Positions 16,574-25,841 of a stretch of DNA of 64,000 bases are shown here, piece by piece. The translations under genes were made by a program, and so were the position numbers. The notes under the pieces were generated by a model. It searched no databases and had not been told where the DNA came from. It worked only from the letters and a program-made list of their open reading frames with translations. Location: assembly GCA_039960995.1 (NCBI GenBank), contig JBDVKF010000027.1, forward strand, positions 23,520-87,519, written 5' to 3'. This DNA comes from JABSSA01 sp039960995. GTDB taxonomy: Bacteria > Pseudomonadota > Alphaproteobacteria > Rhodobacterales > Rhodobacteraceae. The first letter of the stretch is position 1, and each line of letters begins with the position of its first letter.

Positions 16574-17535
16574 GCAGCTACAGCGACAAAGCGCGTCAAG
16601 TCATCGCCCTAGAAGCGCGAGCTTTAGAACTGTTGAAAAACGCGATCGATGAACGGTTTGACGCGGCTGTCGCAAAAATCATCGAAACGTCGGGGCGCGT
16701 CATCGTGACGGGTATCGGAAAATCTGGCCATATTGCGCATAAAATTGCGGCCACCTTGGCCAGCACCGGTACACCCGCACAGTTTGTACACCCTGCCGAA
16801 GCAAGCCATGGTGACTTGGGAATGATCACGCCCAATGATCTTGTACTTGCGATTTCGAATTCCGGGGAAGCACCCGAACTTGCTAATCTGATCGCATTCA
16901 CGCGGCGATTTGGCATTCCTTTGATTGGTATGACCAGCCGACCCCAAAGCGCGTTGGCCACGCAATCCGACATGATTTTGCAATTGCCTCGCGTAGAAGA
17001 AGCCTGTGGAACAGGCGTGGTTCCAACCAGCTCGACGATTGTTACACTTGCGATGGGTGACGCGGTTGCAGTTGCGTTGATGCAGCACCGTGAATTCACA
17101 GCCGAGCGGTTCCGCGATTTTCATCCTGGTGGAAAACTTGGGGCACAACTTAGTCGCGTGACTGATCTTATGCATTATGGGTCTGACTTGCCTCTTGTCG
17201 GGCGCTCGACAGCCATGAGCGAAGCGTTAATCGTGATCAGTGAAAAGGGATTTGGTGTCGCCGGCGTTGTGGATGACGATGGCATTCTTGTCGGAATTAT
17301 CACGGATGGCGATTTGCGTCGTCACATGAGCGCGGACTTACTTTCCTTGACAGCCAGCGATGTGATGACCACATCTCCTAAAACGATTGGTCCAGATGCA
17401 TTGGCACAAGAAGCCGTGCGGGTCATGAATACCGACCAGCCCAAGGTCATGTGCCTTTTTGTGACTGACGAAGGTCAGGCAAGACCCCTTGGATTGATTC
17501 ACATTCATGATTGTCTGCGCGCCGGTCTAGGGTAA
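16570..17535 (+). CDS. kdsD: Arabinose-5-phosphate isomerase KdsD (KpsF/GutQ family)
   Basis: A 321-residue enzyme converting ribulose-5-phosphate into arabinose-5-phosphate, the first step to Kdo. The N-terminal SIS domain shows VIVTGIGKSGHIAHKIAATLAS and NSGEAPELANL; two CBS domains follow from about residue 205. It starts inside the rnd stop and is followed closely by lptC, linking Kdo synthesis with LPS export. Kdo is then activated by KdsB, encoded at 28034. Confidence 0.94.
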   Translation: MSSYSDKARQVIALEARALELLKNAIDERFDAAVAKIIETSGRVIVTGIGKSGHIAHKIAATLASTGTPAQFVHPAEASHGDLGMITPNDLVLAISNSGEAPELANLIAFTRRFGIPLIGMTSRPQSALATQSDMILQLPRVEEACGTGVVPTSSTIVTLAMGDAVAVALMQHREFTAERFRDFHPGGKLGAQLSRVTDLMHYGSDLPLVGRSTAMSEALIVISEKGFGVAGVVDDDGILVGIITDGDLRRHMSADLLSLTASDVMTTSPKTIGPDALAQEAVRVMNTDQPKVMCLFVTDEGQARPLGLIHIHDCLRAGLG

Positions 17536-17548
17536 GGAGCCAGCAGGC

Positions 17549-18145
17549 GTGGACGGTTATTCACGATTGATTGCGTGTTTGAAAGTCCTATTGCCGTTGA
17601 TGGCATTGGGCATACTCAGCACGCTTTTCCTGCTTTCGCGGGACAGAGCACCCATCGCAGAAATTCCGTTTGCTCAAGCCGAGATAGAAGAAAGATTGCG
17701 CGATCAGCAAATCACTGGGTCATTGTTTTCAGGCGCCACAGAAGGCGGCGACTTAATCAATGTCACTGCAACTAAGGTTTTGACAAGTAACGGAACAATT
17801 GGTGAAAACACAGCCGAGTCTTTGTCGGCACAGATCGACACAACGGGTGGCACACGCATAAATTTGCTAGCGGATACGGGACGCTTCAGTCTTGCCGACG
17901 GCAATACGACACTCGAAGGAAATGTGGTCATTACGACGTCGACAGGATTCGAAGTGACCTCTGATTTTCTGGAAGCTGCATTAAGCCAGTTGGACATTCG
18001 CAGTCCGGGACCAGTCAATGCGATTGGCCCATTTGGCACATTGACTGCGGGCGCGATGCAACTCAATGAACCTGAAGGTACACAAAGCCCGCATTTGCTT
18101 TTCACAAATGGTGTGGAACTGATATACCGTCCAGAGGAAGGGTGA
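17549..18145 (+). CDS. lptC: LPS export ABC transporter periplasmic protein LptC
   Basis: A 198-residue protein with one N-terminal membrane helix (LIACLKVLLPLMALGILSTLFLLS) and a periplasmic beta-jellyroll typical of LptC. GTG start after a GGAG ribosome site (ATG not available nearby). It bridges the LptBFG extractor and LptA in LPS transport. Low sequence conservation is normal; the call rests on the order kdsD-lptC-lptA-lptB and the topology. Confidence 0.88.
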   Translation: MDGYSRLIACLKVLLPLMALGILSTLFLLSRDRAPIAEIPFAQAEIEERLRDQQITGSLFSGATEGGDLINVTATKVLTSNGTIGENTAESLSAQIDTTGGTRINLLADTGRFSLADGNTTLEGNVVITTSTGFEVTSDFLEAALSQLDIRSPGPVNAIGPFGTLTAGAMQLNEPEGTQSPHLLFTNGVELIYRPEEG

Positions 18146-18147
18146 TT

Positions 18148-18648
18148 ATGAAAAACACCAACGTTATCCGAACGGCGCTTATTGCTGTTCTTTTCTCATT
18201 GATGCCTATGTATTCATTTGCACAGGGCACGAATGTCGCGTTTGGCGCAATCCGGCAAGATAGTTCTGTCCCTGTCGAAGTTTCGGCGGACAATCTGGAC
18301 GTCAACCAAGATAACGGAACGGCGATATTTACCGGCAACGTCGTGATTGGTCAGGGCGAGATGCGCTTATCCGGCGACAGAGTTCTGGTTGTATATCGTG
18401 CAGAAAGCCGTGGGATTGCGAGGCTTGAAGCGACAGGAAATGTTGTCTTGGTGTCAGGTCCTGATGCAGCCGAAGCAAAGCGCGCCGATTATGATATCGA
18501 TTCTGGTGTTATTACGATGACAGGTGACGTTTTACTGATGCAGGGCCAAAGCGCACTTACCTCAGATCGCATGACAGTTCAGTTAGACGACGGAACCGCC
18601 CAAATGACAGGGCGCGTGAAAACGATTCTGCAAACTGGACAAAACTGA
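18148..18648 (+). CDS. lptA: LPS transport periplasmic protein LptA
   Basis: A 166-residue OstA-like protein with a signal peptide (MKNTNVIRTALIAVLFSLMPMYSFAQ). The mature part repeats the OstA pattern (VSADNLDVNQDNGTAIFTGNV, ARLEATGNVVLVSG). A GTG two codons earlier overlaps the lptC stop, but the ATG at 18148 sits 7 bases after GAGGAAG and is preferred. It forms the periplasmic bridge that carries LPS to the outer membrane. It overlaps lptB by TGATG. Confidence 0.9.
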   Translation: MKNTNVIRTALIAVLFSLMPMYSFAQGTNVAFGAIRQDSSVPVEVSADNLDVNQDNGTAIFTGNVVIGQGEMRLSGDRVLVVYRAESRGIARLEATGNVVLVSGPDAAEAKRADYDIDSGVITMTGDVLLMQGQSALTSDRMTVQLDDGTAQMTGRVKTILQTGQN

Positions 18649-19406
18649 TGGCAGGTCCAAAGCTGACCGTAAAAGAAGGCTCTTCGGGCCTGATGATCCA
18701 TCACTTGCGCAAATCTTACCGAAAGAAAGTCGTCATTCGCGACTTTTCCATGGAATTGCAAAAAGGTGAGGTCGTTGCGCTTTTGGGGCCAAATGGGTCC
18801 GGCAAAACCACCACGTTTTATTCAGTTGCGGGTTTGGTCATGCCCGAAGGTGGCACGGTACAAGTTGATGGCACCGACGTCACCACCTGGCCCATGTATC
18901 GCCGTGCGCAGATCGGCATTGGGTACCTGCCACAAGAAACCAGCATTTTCCGCGGCTTGTCCGTTCAAGAAAATATCGCCGCTGTTTTGGATATCGCCGA
19001 ATCTAACCGGCACAAACGTCGCGAACGCCTTGAAGAATTGCTGAGCGATTTTTCGATCGAACACCTTCGACGCGCTCCGGCTTTGGCGCTATCAGGGGGG
19101 GAACGTCGGCGCGTGGAAATCGCACGCGCTTTGGCAGCGAGCCCAAAATACCTTCTTCTTGATGAGCCATTTGCGGGTGTTGATCCCATTTCCGTTGGCG
19201 ACATTCGATCCTTGGTATCGGAATTGAAGACACGCGGAATTGGCGTTCTGATCACCGATCACAATGTACGCGAAACGCTTGAGATCGTGGATCGCGCATA
19301 TATTTTGCACGATGGCCGTGTCCTTATGTCCGGCACACCAGAAGATGTTGTGGAAAATGAAAACGTTCGACGCGTCTACTTGGGCGATAATTTCCGATTT
19401 TCTTGA
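18648..19406 (+). CDS. lptB: LPS export ABC transporter ATP-binding protein LptB
   Basis: A 252-residue ABC ATPase. Walker A GPNGSGKTT (47-55), signature LSGGERRRVEIARAL, Walker B YLLLDEPFAGVDP and switch histidine in ITDHNVRETL are all intact. It powers LPS extraction with the LptFG permeases, which lie elsewhere. About ten residues longer at the N-terminus than E. coli LptB. In many proteobacteria rpoN follows; here the next genes are hpf and ptsN directly. Confidence 0.95.
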   Translation: MAGPKLTVKEGSSGLMIHHLRKSYRKKVVIRDFSMELQKGEVVALLGPNGSGKTTTFYSVAGLVMPEGGTVQVDGTDVTTWPMYRRAQIGIGYLPQETSIFRGLSVQENIAAVLDIAESNRHKRRERLEELLSDFSIEHLRRAPALALSGGERRRVEIARALAASPKYLLLDEPFAGVDPISVGDIRSLVSELKTRGIGVLITDHNVRETLEIVDRAYILHDGRVLMSGTPEDVVENENVRRVYLGDNFRFS

Positions 19407-19435
19407 TCTTAACTAAAATACACGACGCCATTGGA

Positions 19436-19465
19436 TTGACATGTATGGGCAGTATAGGCTGCAAT
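19436..19465 (+). promoter_or_regulatory. Possible sigma-70-type promoter for hpf-ptsN
   Basis: TTGACA (19436-19441) is followed after 18 bases by TGCAAT (19460-19465). The -35 is a perfect match, the -10 is four of six. It would give a leader of about 165 bases before hpf. Tentative. Confidence 0.3.
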
Positions 19466-19636
19466 GCAGATATGGCGCGTGCGCGGAATCGCTCTGATAG
19501 AAGTATGGTCTTTGGTATAAGACTGGATACCTTTCAGGTTGCGCACGGCCTTTTCCTGCGAACGTGACAAGCATTTCCCTTCTAATCCTTCGTGTTTAGA
19601 TGAGCGATGCGCGTCCTTCCAGATCAAGGAGACAGA

Positions 19637-20200
19637 ATGCGTTATCAAATCAGCGGAAAACAGATCGATATCGGTGCGGCACTGCAAACCCACGTTCAAG
19701 CCGAACTTGGCAGCGTCGTCGACAAATATGCAGAAAGGCCTACGGACGCGAATATCGTTTTTTCAAAGTCTGGACATGAACACGTTTGCGAAGCGACAAT
19801 CCATCTATCAACAGGATTGACCGCACAAGCCAAGGCCCACGAACCCGAGATCTATGCCGCCTTTGATAGTTGCGCCGCCAAGATGGAAAAACAACTTAGG
19901 CGGTATAAACGGCGATTGAAAGACCACCATCGCGATCGTGCGGAACCCGTTGAACTCTCGAATGCATCCTCGTATATCCTCGCTTCTGATCAGGTAAGTG
20001 AGACTCAAGAGCCTGAGACTTTACAGCCAATGATTGTGGCGGAGATGGAAACCAAAATCCCGTCACTGTCTGTCGGCGAAGCAGTAATGCAAATGGAATT
20101 GGCAGGAGCGCCAGTATTGGTGTTCCGAAACGAGGCAAAAGACGGATTGAATGTTGTCTATCGTCGAGAGGACGGCAACATTGGGTGGATCGATCCGTAA
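19637..20200 (+). CDS. hpf: Ribosome hibernation promoting factor, long form
   Basis: A 187-residue protein of the long HPF class. The N-terminal S30AE domain (MRYQISGKQIDIGAALQTHVQAEL, HEPEIYAAFDSCAAKMEKQLRRYKRRLKDHH) binds the decoding centre; the C-terminal ~60 residues (SVGEAVMQMELAGAPVLVF) form the dimerisation domain that joins ribosomes into 100S particles. The start at 19637 follows a strong AAGGAGA ribosome site. It is placed between lptB and ptsN as in many proteobacteria, but without rpoN. Confidence 0.94.
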   Translation: MRYQISGKQIDIGAALQTHVQAELGSVVDKYAERPTDANIVFSKSGHEHVCEATIHLSTGLTAQAKAHEPEIYAAFDSCAAKMEKQLRRYKRRLKDHHRDRAEPVELSNASSYILASDQVSETQEPETLQPMIVAEMETKIPSLSVGEAVMQMELAGAPVLVFRNEAKDGLNVVYRREDGNIGWIDP

Positions 20201-20238
20201 CAAAGGGCTGACGTTAAGGCGTTGGAAGTGCGTAGGGA

Positions 20239-20703
20239 ATGAGTCTGTCAAATCTTCTGAAACCGGAGGCTGTTCGTGTATTTACTGCTGCCACCAGCAA
20301 AAAACGGTTGATGCAGGAAATATCCGAAGTTGCCTTTTCAGCTCATGGCATTGTCGCTGACCATGTTTTGGCGGCGTTGATGGAGCGTGAGGCCTTGGGT
20401 CCAACTGGTGTTGGCCAAGGTATTGCGCTTCCTCATGCGCGCATGAGCGGGTTGGATGAAGTCTTGGGCATATTTGTCATGCTCGACAAACCCGTCGACT
20501 TCGACGCAATTGACCGCCAACCGGTCGATATTGCATTTGCTCTTTTGGCGCCCGAAGATGCGGGCGTCGAACACCTTAAGGCATTGGCATTGGTGTCACG
20601 CACACTTCGCGATCAGGCAATCTGCAGCAAATTGCGCAGCAACCCTGACCCTTCGACTTTGTTTGCAATTCTATCGGAAGCGCATTCAGTTCAGGCCGCG
20701 TAA
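20239..20703 (+). CDS. ptsN: PTS IIA-like nitrogen regulatory protein PtsN
   Basis: A 154-residue EIIA-Ntr protein. The phosphorylated histidine is H66 in GIALPHARM. It belongs to the nitrogen phosphotransfer system (PtsP-PtsO-PtsN), a regulatory rather than sugar-transporting branch, which adjusts potassium transport and stress responses in other bacteria. It follows hpf by 38 bases and ends 4 bases before the convergent sulfotransferase remnant. Confidence 0.94.
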   Translation: MSLSNLLKPEAVRVFTAATSKKRLMQEISEVAFSAHGIVADHVLAALMEREALGPTGVGQGIALPHARMSGLDEVLGIFVMLDKPVDFDAIDRQPVDIAFALLAPEDAGVEHLKALALVSRTLRDQAICSKLRSNPDPSTLFAILSEAHSVQAA

Positions 20704-20707
20704 CACG

Positions 20708-21947
20708 TCAGGCCCAGTCTTTGAATCCGAACATCAGGTAATCGCGCGCATAAGCCGAACGCGCGCGGGATTCGATCTCGCTGTCGTAAATGTCTGCCAA
20801 GCAATAGCGCCCAATTTCTTGGACGCCATCAAATGCTGGCGGATCGGAATATCCAACGGATTTCGCCAAAGTTGGCAATTCCTCGGGCAACCGATCTTCA
20901 CGCAAAATTCTGTCGGGCAACAGGAATTCAGAAATTCCTGAAATTGTTCTGGATTGAGACGCCCAAGAGGGGTCGATGCGAACAGTGGTCTGTTCTGCCA
21001 AATTTGCCTTAATAAATTCCAGAAAACCAACAAACGCGGCACGATGTGCGACTTTGTCATAGCTGCTGTCATCGGCACTTTCAGGCAGCTTTAGTTTATA
21101 TCGGTGCTGCAATTTTTGCCCGATCAGTGGAAACGCGCCTTCGCCGAAACTTAGGATGCGATGACAAAACGCGTGGTGCGTGCGGATCAAAGGATGGCGC
21201 ACGATTGTAAAACTTTGATGACCAACAGAGTCCCGCAACCAATCACGCAAATCGTTTTGCGATCGCTTACGCCCCAGTTCTGCGAGGGTTACGCCATCAA
21301 GGTCAGCCAACCATTGTTCCACCGCTTCGTCCAATTGCCCGCGCACAGGTATAAACAATAAGGGTGCTTCATTGCCCGTAACCCAGGTTGGCACAGCAGG
21401 GCCGCGCCGCGGTTCGAAATTCGGCGCGCGCGTCAGATTGAACGCATCCAAATCAACAAGCGCCGCGCGCATGTCTTCGAAATTGAAAACCTTGCAGTGC
21501 CGCCATATGGTCCGAGAATTCATCAACATCAAACGTCGCTTTGGCATCTTTACGCGCCTTGGCGTCGTTTAATTTCCATTGACCCGTTGCCGCGGCGATC
21601 TTCCTTGATACATAACTGTCGATTGGGTTTCGCGTCAGAATGATCTTCGCGCATTTCGGATCATCCATAACGTGATCAAACACACGTGGATCATGATCAT
21701 GGAAATATCGAAATCCCGACAACCCGTTGGGATCGTCTTTGATCTTTTGCAAAAGTGTTTGCGGGTCTGTGTCACGCATTTCCTGCTTAACACCCAAGAT
21801 ATTGTCCGTGTTTGGGTATCCAACAAATACCGGATTAAATGCTTCGCCATAGCAATTTAGTCCCTCAAATTGCTGTAGGTTTTTCTCAAGAAAATTTGAG
21901 CCTGTCCGCATTTCAGCGAAGATGACGAAGGAATTGAAAGAAGACAT
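20708..21947 (-). pseudogene. NodH-like sulfotransferase-family gene broken by an internal out-of-frame deletion
   Basis: Read leftward, 21947 to about 21490 encodes a normal N-terminus (FVIFAEMRTGSNFLEKNL with the 5'-phosphosulfate-type loop, GFRYFHDHDPRV, AKIILTRNPIDSYVSRKIA). The rest of the protein (NFEDMRAALVDLDAFNLTRAPNFEPRRG to the end at 20708) is in another frame. From memory, intact Roseobacter homologues are about 480-490 residues in one frame and carry roughly 60 more residues between these parts. The two pieces meet at 21481-21495, so a deletion removed the middle and shifted the frame. The first frame ends at 21453 after a short wrong tail. Probably inactive. Confidence 0.75.
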
Positions 21948-21952
21948 TACCG

Positions 21953-23650
21953 TTACCGCACAAGATAGGGTTTACGAAGTTGATCTTTGGACTTGTCCGG
22001 CGATTGGTTCACGGCAAAATCACCCATTAGATATGGATGCATACCTTGGTTTTTCAGATTCTGCAGGAACTGTCCAAATCCGGTAAGATCGACCATCTTC
22101 GGCACTTCTTTTAACCGATGAACGGTCGAAGGACCAATTTCGTCAAGGATCGCTTGCAACGGTTCCATCGGCGCTTCGATGAATTCGGCCATTGTCCAAA
22201 CTCGTACGCGGGCTTTTGTCCACGGTGATTGCAGTACACCGATGTGGTCGCTTTCGATTTTTTGCAAGCGCGCTGCTTCTTTCCGGATGTTTGCGAAATT
22301 CTTATTCGATTGAAACAACGGAACGGCCCAAGCCCCCGAGATGACGGACACCTGCACATTTGGGTCTTTTGCAATGCGCCAACTGATAGCTTGATTGTCA
22401 GCAGGACCGAATTGAAAACACTGTCGTTCACCGCGCGTGTTCCAAATCAAGTTTTGCAAAAAGGCGTTGGGATTATGGTCGCGCAAAGTTGCGTTATCGC
22501 TTAGCGCTCCGTTCAAGTTGGTTTCGTTGTCCGTAAAATGAACCCGATCAGGTGCATAAATATGGCCATGGACACGGCAACCCGAAGTTTTGCTCAGCCA
22601 TTGTTCGAAATTTTCGAACAACTCAGAAAACCCTTGAAACACTGAAAAAGGGGCGGCCGTTATCGAATGTTCCCAATCGGCATTGGGAAAGCGGCTTTGC
22701 ATATACAGCCCCGGACGCCCCCGGGTCCGTCGTTCAACAGCTTTCGAAAAAATCCGATCAATTTTGCCGGGATTGGGTTCGGTACGCTTCATCGCGTGGG
22801 CAGCATCTGTCAGGAACGCATCGTAAAGTCGGTTGGCATGTGGCCAAATCTTGCGGGCCACAAAGCAATCGGAACGTCGTAACAATTGCAAATGGTCGTC
22901 ATAGAAAACATGTGGCTTTCCTTGAAAATCAAACTTGCTTAGCGTCAGAGATCGGCTTTCGATATTCGTCGAATACAATCGCGACAGCGTCTGAAAATAA
23001 CTCTCGTCTGGGATCCAGACTTTTTTGAAATAGGCGTCATAAACCGGCCGTTGAGGATCTTGTAAGATAGCCGACAGAGTCTGCCGAGTCAGGCACCACC
23101 ACTGGCTGCCCATGTGCGGAACCAACCCCTTTGGGATATGTCGTTTGAACGGCAATTTGCGTTGTAAATTGACGTATTTATCAAACAGAACGCGATTTTT
23201 CTTCCAGGAGAACGGAAATCGTAATGTGAACCGCTCATGATCCAGCCCGCCCACTGTCCAAGGGACATCCGACGTGGTCGCGCTTTCGATAAAGTCGGTT
23301 CTTGGGCGACTGTCGAGATAAGCAACCAGCTCTTCGACTGGCCTTAACGGCAAGCATGATCCAGACGCCAGATAGACATGACGAACGTGATCGAAACGCT
23401 CAAGCATGAGTTCGGAGGCAGCTTGGCTTGCGGCCACAATCCCCCACATACCCCAATCACAGGTATATCGTTTGCAAAACTGGATACCAGGGACATCGGC
23501 TAGTGTGTCTTTAAATGTTTTGTAAATTGGGTCGCCAACGATGCGATCAACATGAATGACAACAGGGCATCCAGCGGCGGCCCAATGGCGCGCCACCTGT
23601 TCAGCACGATCCAACGCATTGTGGACAAGCATGACAATCCCGACTGTCAT
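21953..23650 (-). CDS. Beta-1,6-N-acetylglucosaminyltransferase-like glycosyltransferase (GT14) with C-terminal domain of unknown function
   Basis: A 565-residue protein. The first ~280 residues match the core-2/I-branching (GT14) pattern: MTVGIVMLVHNALDRAEQV, YLASGSCLPLRPVEEL, GSQWWCLTR and VWIPDESYFQTL. The C-terminal half (from ~300) is a separate domain seen attached to such enzymes in Rhodobacterales; its role is unknown to me. No signal peptide, so it is likely cytoplasmic and acts on a polysaccharide or lipid-linked precursor. It lies 5 bases after the sulfotransferase remnant start and overlaps the GT2 gene upstream by 4 bases, so the three were one operon. Confidence 0.8.
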   Translation of the reverse strand: MTVGIVMLVHNALDRAEQVARHWAAAGCPVVIHVDRIVGDPIYKTFKDTLADVPGIQFCKRYTCDWGMWGIVAASQAASELMLERFDHVRHVYLASGSCLPLRPVEELVAYLDSRPRTDFIESATTSDVPWTVGGLDHERFTLRFPFSWKKNRVLFDKYVNLQRKLPFKRHIPKGLVPHMGSQWWCLTRQTLSAILQDPQRPVYDAYFKKVWIPDESYFQTLSRLYSTNIESRSLTLSKFDFQGKPHVFYDDHLQLLRRSDCFVARKIWPHANRLYDAFLTDAAHAMKRTEPNPGKIDRIFSKAVERRTRGRPGLYMQSRFPNADWEHSITAAPFSVFQGFSELFENFEQWLSKTSGCRVHGHIYAPDRVHFTDNETNLNGALSDNATLRDHNPNAFLQNLIWNTRGERQCFQFGPADNQAISWRIAKDPNVQVSVISGAWAVPLFQSNKNFANIRKEAARLQKIESDHIGVLQSPWTKARVRVWTMAEFIEAPMEPLQAILDEIGPSTVHRLKEVPKMVDLTGFGQFLQNLKNQGMHPYLMGDFAVNQSPDKSKDQLRKPYLVR

Positions 23651-24657
23651 GCCCAGTTTCCTTTTGACATCAGGCCTAAAATCTCAAGCTGGCGCCAATT
23701 GATGTATTTTTCAGACCACTTGCACCAGAGGTCCGGATTTTCTTCTAAACGTTCCGCGTAAACCTTGTATTCCAAGGAACCCGAATAATGCTGCTTGCGC
23801 ACCAATTCTTCTTTGGCTTTTGCCGAAAACGTGTCGAGAAACTTGGTGTGTAACAACACGCCCGACGCCTTTTCCCCGCCCCATTCGTCGAAAACCAAAT
23901 TTAATCCGCGCGGCAACAATATATGTGTCGAGCTAACATAGGCGTACTTGCGATCCCATTTCACCAGTGGGATTTTGTTTAATGCAGGGGCTTTTTTTGG
24001 CCGATCTGCGAAAAACACCCGAGAACGGGGGCCACCTTGTATCCACAAATTTCCGTACTGCCAGTTGCGCGAAATTGTATAATTTCCGCTATCAAACCAA
24101 CTTGTGATCTCAAGCGGGTTTGCCCCTTCAGCATAGCTTTGTTCGTTGACACGGCCTTTGGGATACATATCCAACAACATAGCGCTGAAACTACGAATAG
24201 CGGAATTGTCCAACCAATCGGTCAAAGCCCGCAAAGGGCGTGTGTCGCAGAACGGATAAACAAAAAACTCGTCAGGATCGACAACAAGGCTCCAATGGCC
24301 ATGAGCATATTTGCGGGCGAGCCAATTTATCCAATCCACACCAAAATTGGCATTCTTATAGCTGCCTGTGGTGGACCAAGTTGACACGTCAGCCTGCCCA
24401 CGCAGATAATCCAGTGTTCCATCTGTGCTTTCATTATCGACGAAGAAAAAGTGTTTCACACCCATTTCGCGATAATAACTAATAAAATAGGGCAAGCGCA
24501 CTTTTTCATTACGCAATGTGCAGAACAACAAAATATCATTTGTATCAATGGCAGATGTTCGATCTTCAACGGCCGTTAGCTCAAGGGACTTGCGCGCAGC
24601 CCTCACCAGTCGGCGCTTGCGCCGCACTCGCATTCTGTATGAGTCCCAAAGACCCAA
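23647..24657 (-). CDS. Glycosyltransferase family 2 protein, copy 1
   Basis: A 336-residue glycosyltransferase of the type with an N-terminal basic helix and a GT-A core. Motifs: LFCTLRNEKVRLPYFISYY (43-62), the nucleotide-sugar motif VDNESTDG (73-80) and the DPDEF metal motif (127-131). It is clearly a paralog of the next gene upstream (copy 2): same length, same order and many identical motifs (NWLxRxYAHGHWxLxVDxDE, LNKxPLxxW, HTKF). Membrane helices are absent. The substrate cannot be told. Part of the leftward glycan operon. Confidence 0.82.
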   Translation of the reverse strand: MGLWDSYRMRVRRKRRLVRAARKSLELTAVEDRTSAIDTNDILLFCTLRNEKVRLPYFISYYREMGVKHFFFVDNESTDGTLDYLRGQADVSTWSTTGSYKNANFGVDWINWLARKYAHGHWSLVVDPDEFFVYPFCDTRPLRALTDWLDNSAIRSFSAMLLDMYPKGRVNEQSYAEGANPLEITSWFDSGNYTISRNWQYGNLWIQGGPRSRVFFADRPKKAPALNKIPLVKWDRKYAYVSSTHILLPRGLNLVFDEWGGEKASGVLLHTKFLDTFSAKAKEELVRKQHYSGSLEYKVYAERLEENPDLWCKWSEKYINWRQLEILGLMSKGNWA

Positions 24658-24819
24658 AGCACAACCATTTCTGCTCTCGAAGCTCTGAGCGATCGCATAG
24701 CGCTCGTCGCCCGTTTGCTTTGCGTTATCCGTTCGTTAGACCCTGATCGACTTTATAAATCGTTACAAGCGTTCGTCAAAGGCCTACCTTCAAATCACCA
24801 TTCCTGTGGCTTCTTTGCG

Positions 24820-25839
24820 CTAAAATCCCTTGAAATCAGCGGGGTTTAGCAAGCCCAAATCCACCAATTGCTGCCAACTTTCGTACTTGACCGATTGATC
24901 GTTCCACAACGTCGGGGCGCTTTGGATCCGTTCATAATAATCCGCGTATTTGGCGGGATCATGAAAATGCTGCTGTCGTTCGCGATCTTCAATGGACTTT
25001 TCGATAACCTGGGGCTGGAATTTCGTGTGGAGCAAGACGCCAGACGGCGGTGTTCCATTTGGTCCATCATAGGTCATGTTTAGGCTGCGTGGCAGAAGGG
25101 AATGTGTTGAATTCACATAGACATACCGCCAATGCCATCGGATCAATGGCAGTTTATTAAGCGTTGGGGACGCATTTGGGCTGTCAGAAAAGAAAACCCT
25201 CTCTCTGACACCGCCCTGCACCCATAGATTATTTAACGGTACTTGCCGGCGCGCCCTGTAGGGCGCGGGGTCGAACCACTGAAGATGGTCCATTGGGTTA
25301 TCAGATGTTGGCAATTCGTCCAGTTTTCCGGCCGGATATAAATCTAGCATCAAGGCGCCAAAAGCTGTTTGCCCTCGTCGGTCCAACCATTTGGTCAATT
25401 CAGGCAAGCCAGCAGTATCGGAATGTGCAAATGTCAAAAGTTCGTCTGCATCAACGTGTAAACACCAATGGCCGTGGCCATAACGCAGCAAAAGCCAATT
25501 GACCCAATCTAGGCCAAAACGCGCCTCTCGATATTTCGCGGACGTGTGCCACAGCGACATGTCTGGTTGGCTTTCCAAAAACGAAGCCGTGCCATCAGTG
25601 CTATCATTGTCTACGACTAGAAAATGCGACACCCCTAACTTGCGATAGTGGTCAAGCATATGTGGCAATCGTGATATTTCATTTCGAACGCAGACGAACG
25701 CCAAAATTGCATCCTGAGACACAATAGACGTTCGATTTTGTACCTGCATTAACGCATGTCGACTGCGGATCGCGCGCCACAAAAGACGCCTGCGTTTCCA
25801 GACCAGTTTATACCTAGCCCAGAGATCCGCAGCCCGCAC
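24820..25839 (-). CDS. Glycosyltransferase family 2 protein, copy 2
   Basis: A 339-residue paralog of the gene at 23647. Shared motifs include FVCVRNEISRLPHMLDHYRKLGV, VDNDSTDGTASFL, the metal motif HVDADEL and HTKFQPQ near the end. A GTG at 25878 gives a longer protein overlapping galE by 37 bases; the GTG at 25839, 3 bases after the galE stop, was preferred because it aligns the N-termini of the two copies (ADLWARYK versus MGLWDSYR). It is separated from copy 1 by 162 bases. Confidence 0.8.
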   Translation of the reverse strand: MRAADLWARYKLVWKRRRLLWRAIRSRHALMQVQNRTSIVSQDAILAFVCVRNEISRLPHMLDHYRKLGVSHFLVVDNDSTDGTASFLESQPDMSLWHTSAKYREARFGLDWVNWLLLRYGHGHWCLHVDADELLTFAHSDTAGLPELTKWLDRRGQTAFGALMLDLYPAGKLDELPTSDNPMDHLQWFDPAPYRARRQVPLNNLWVQGGVRERVFFSDSPNASPTLNKLPLIRWHWRYVYVNSTHSLLPRSLNMTYDGPNGTPPSGVLLHTKFQPQVIEKSIEDRERQQHFHDPAKYADYYERIQSAPTLWNDQSVKYESWQQLVDLGLLNPADFKGF

Positions 25840-25841
25840 CC

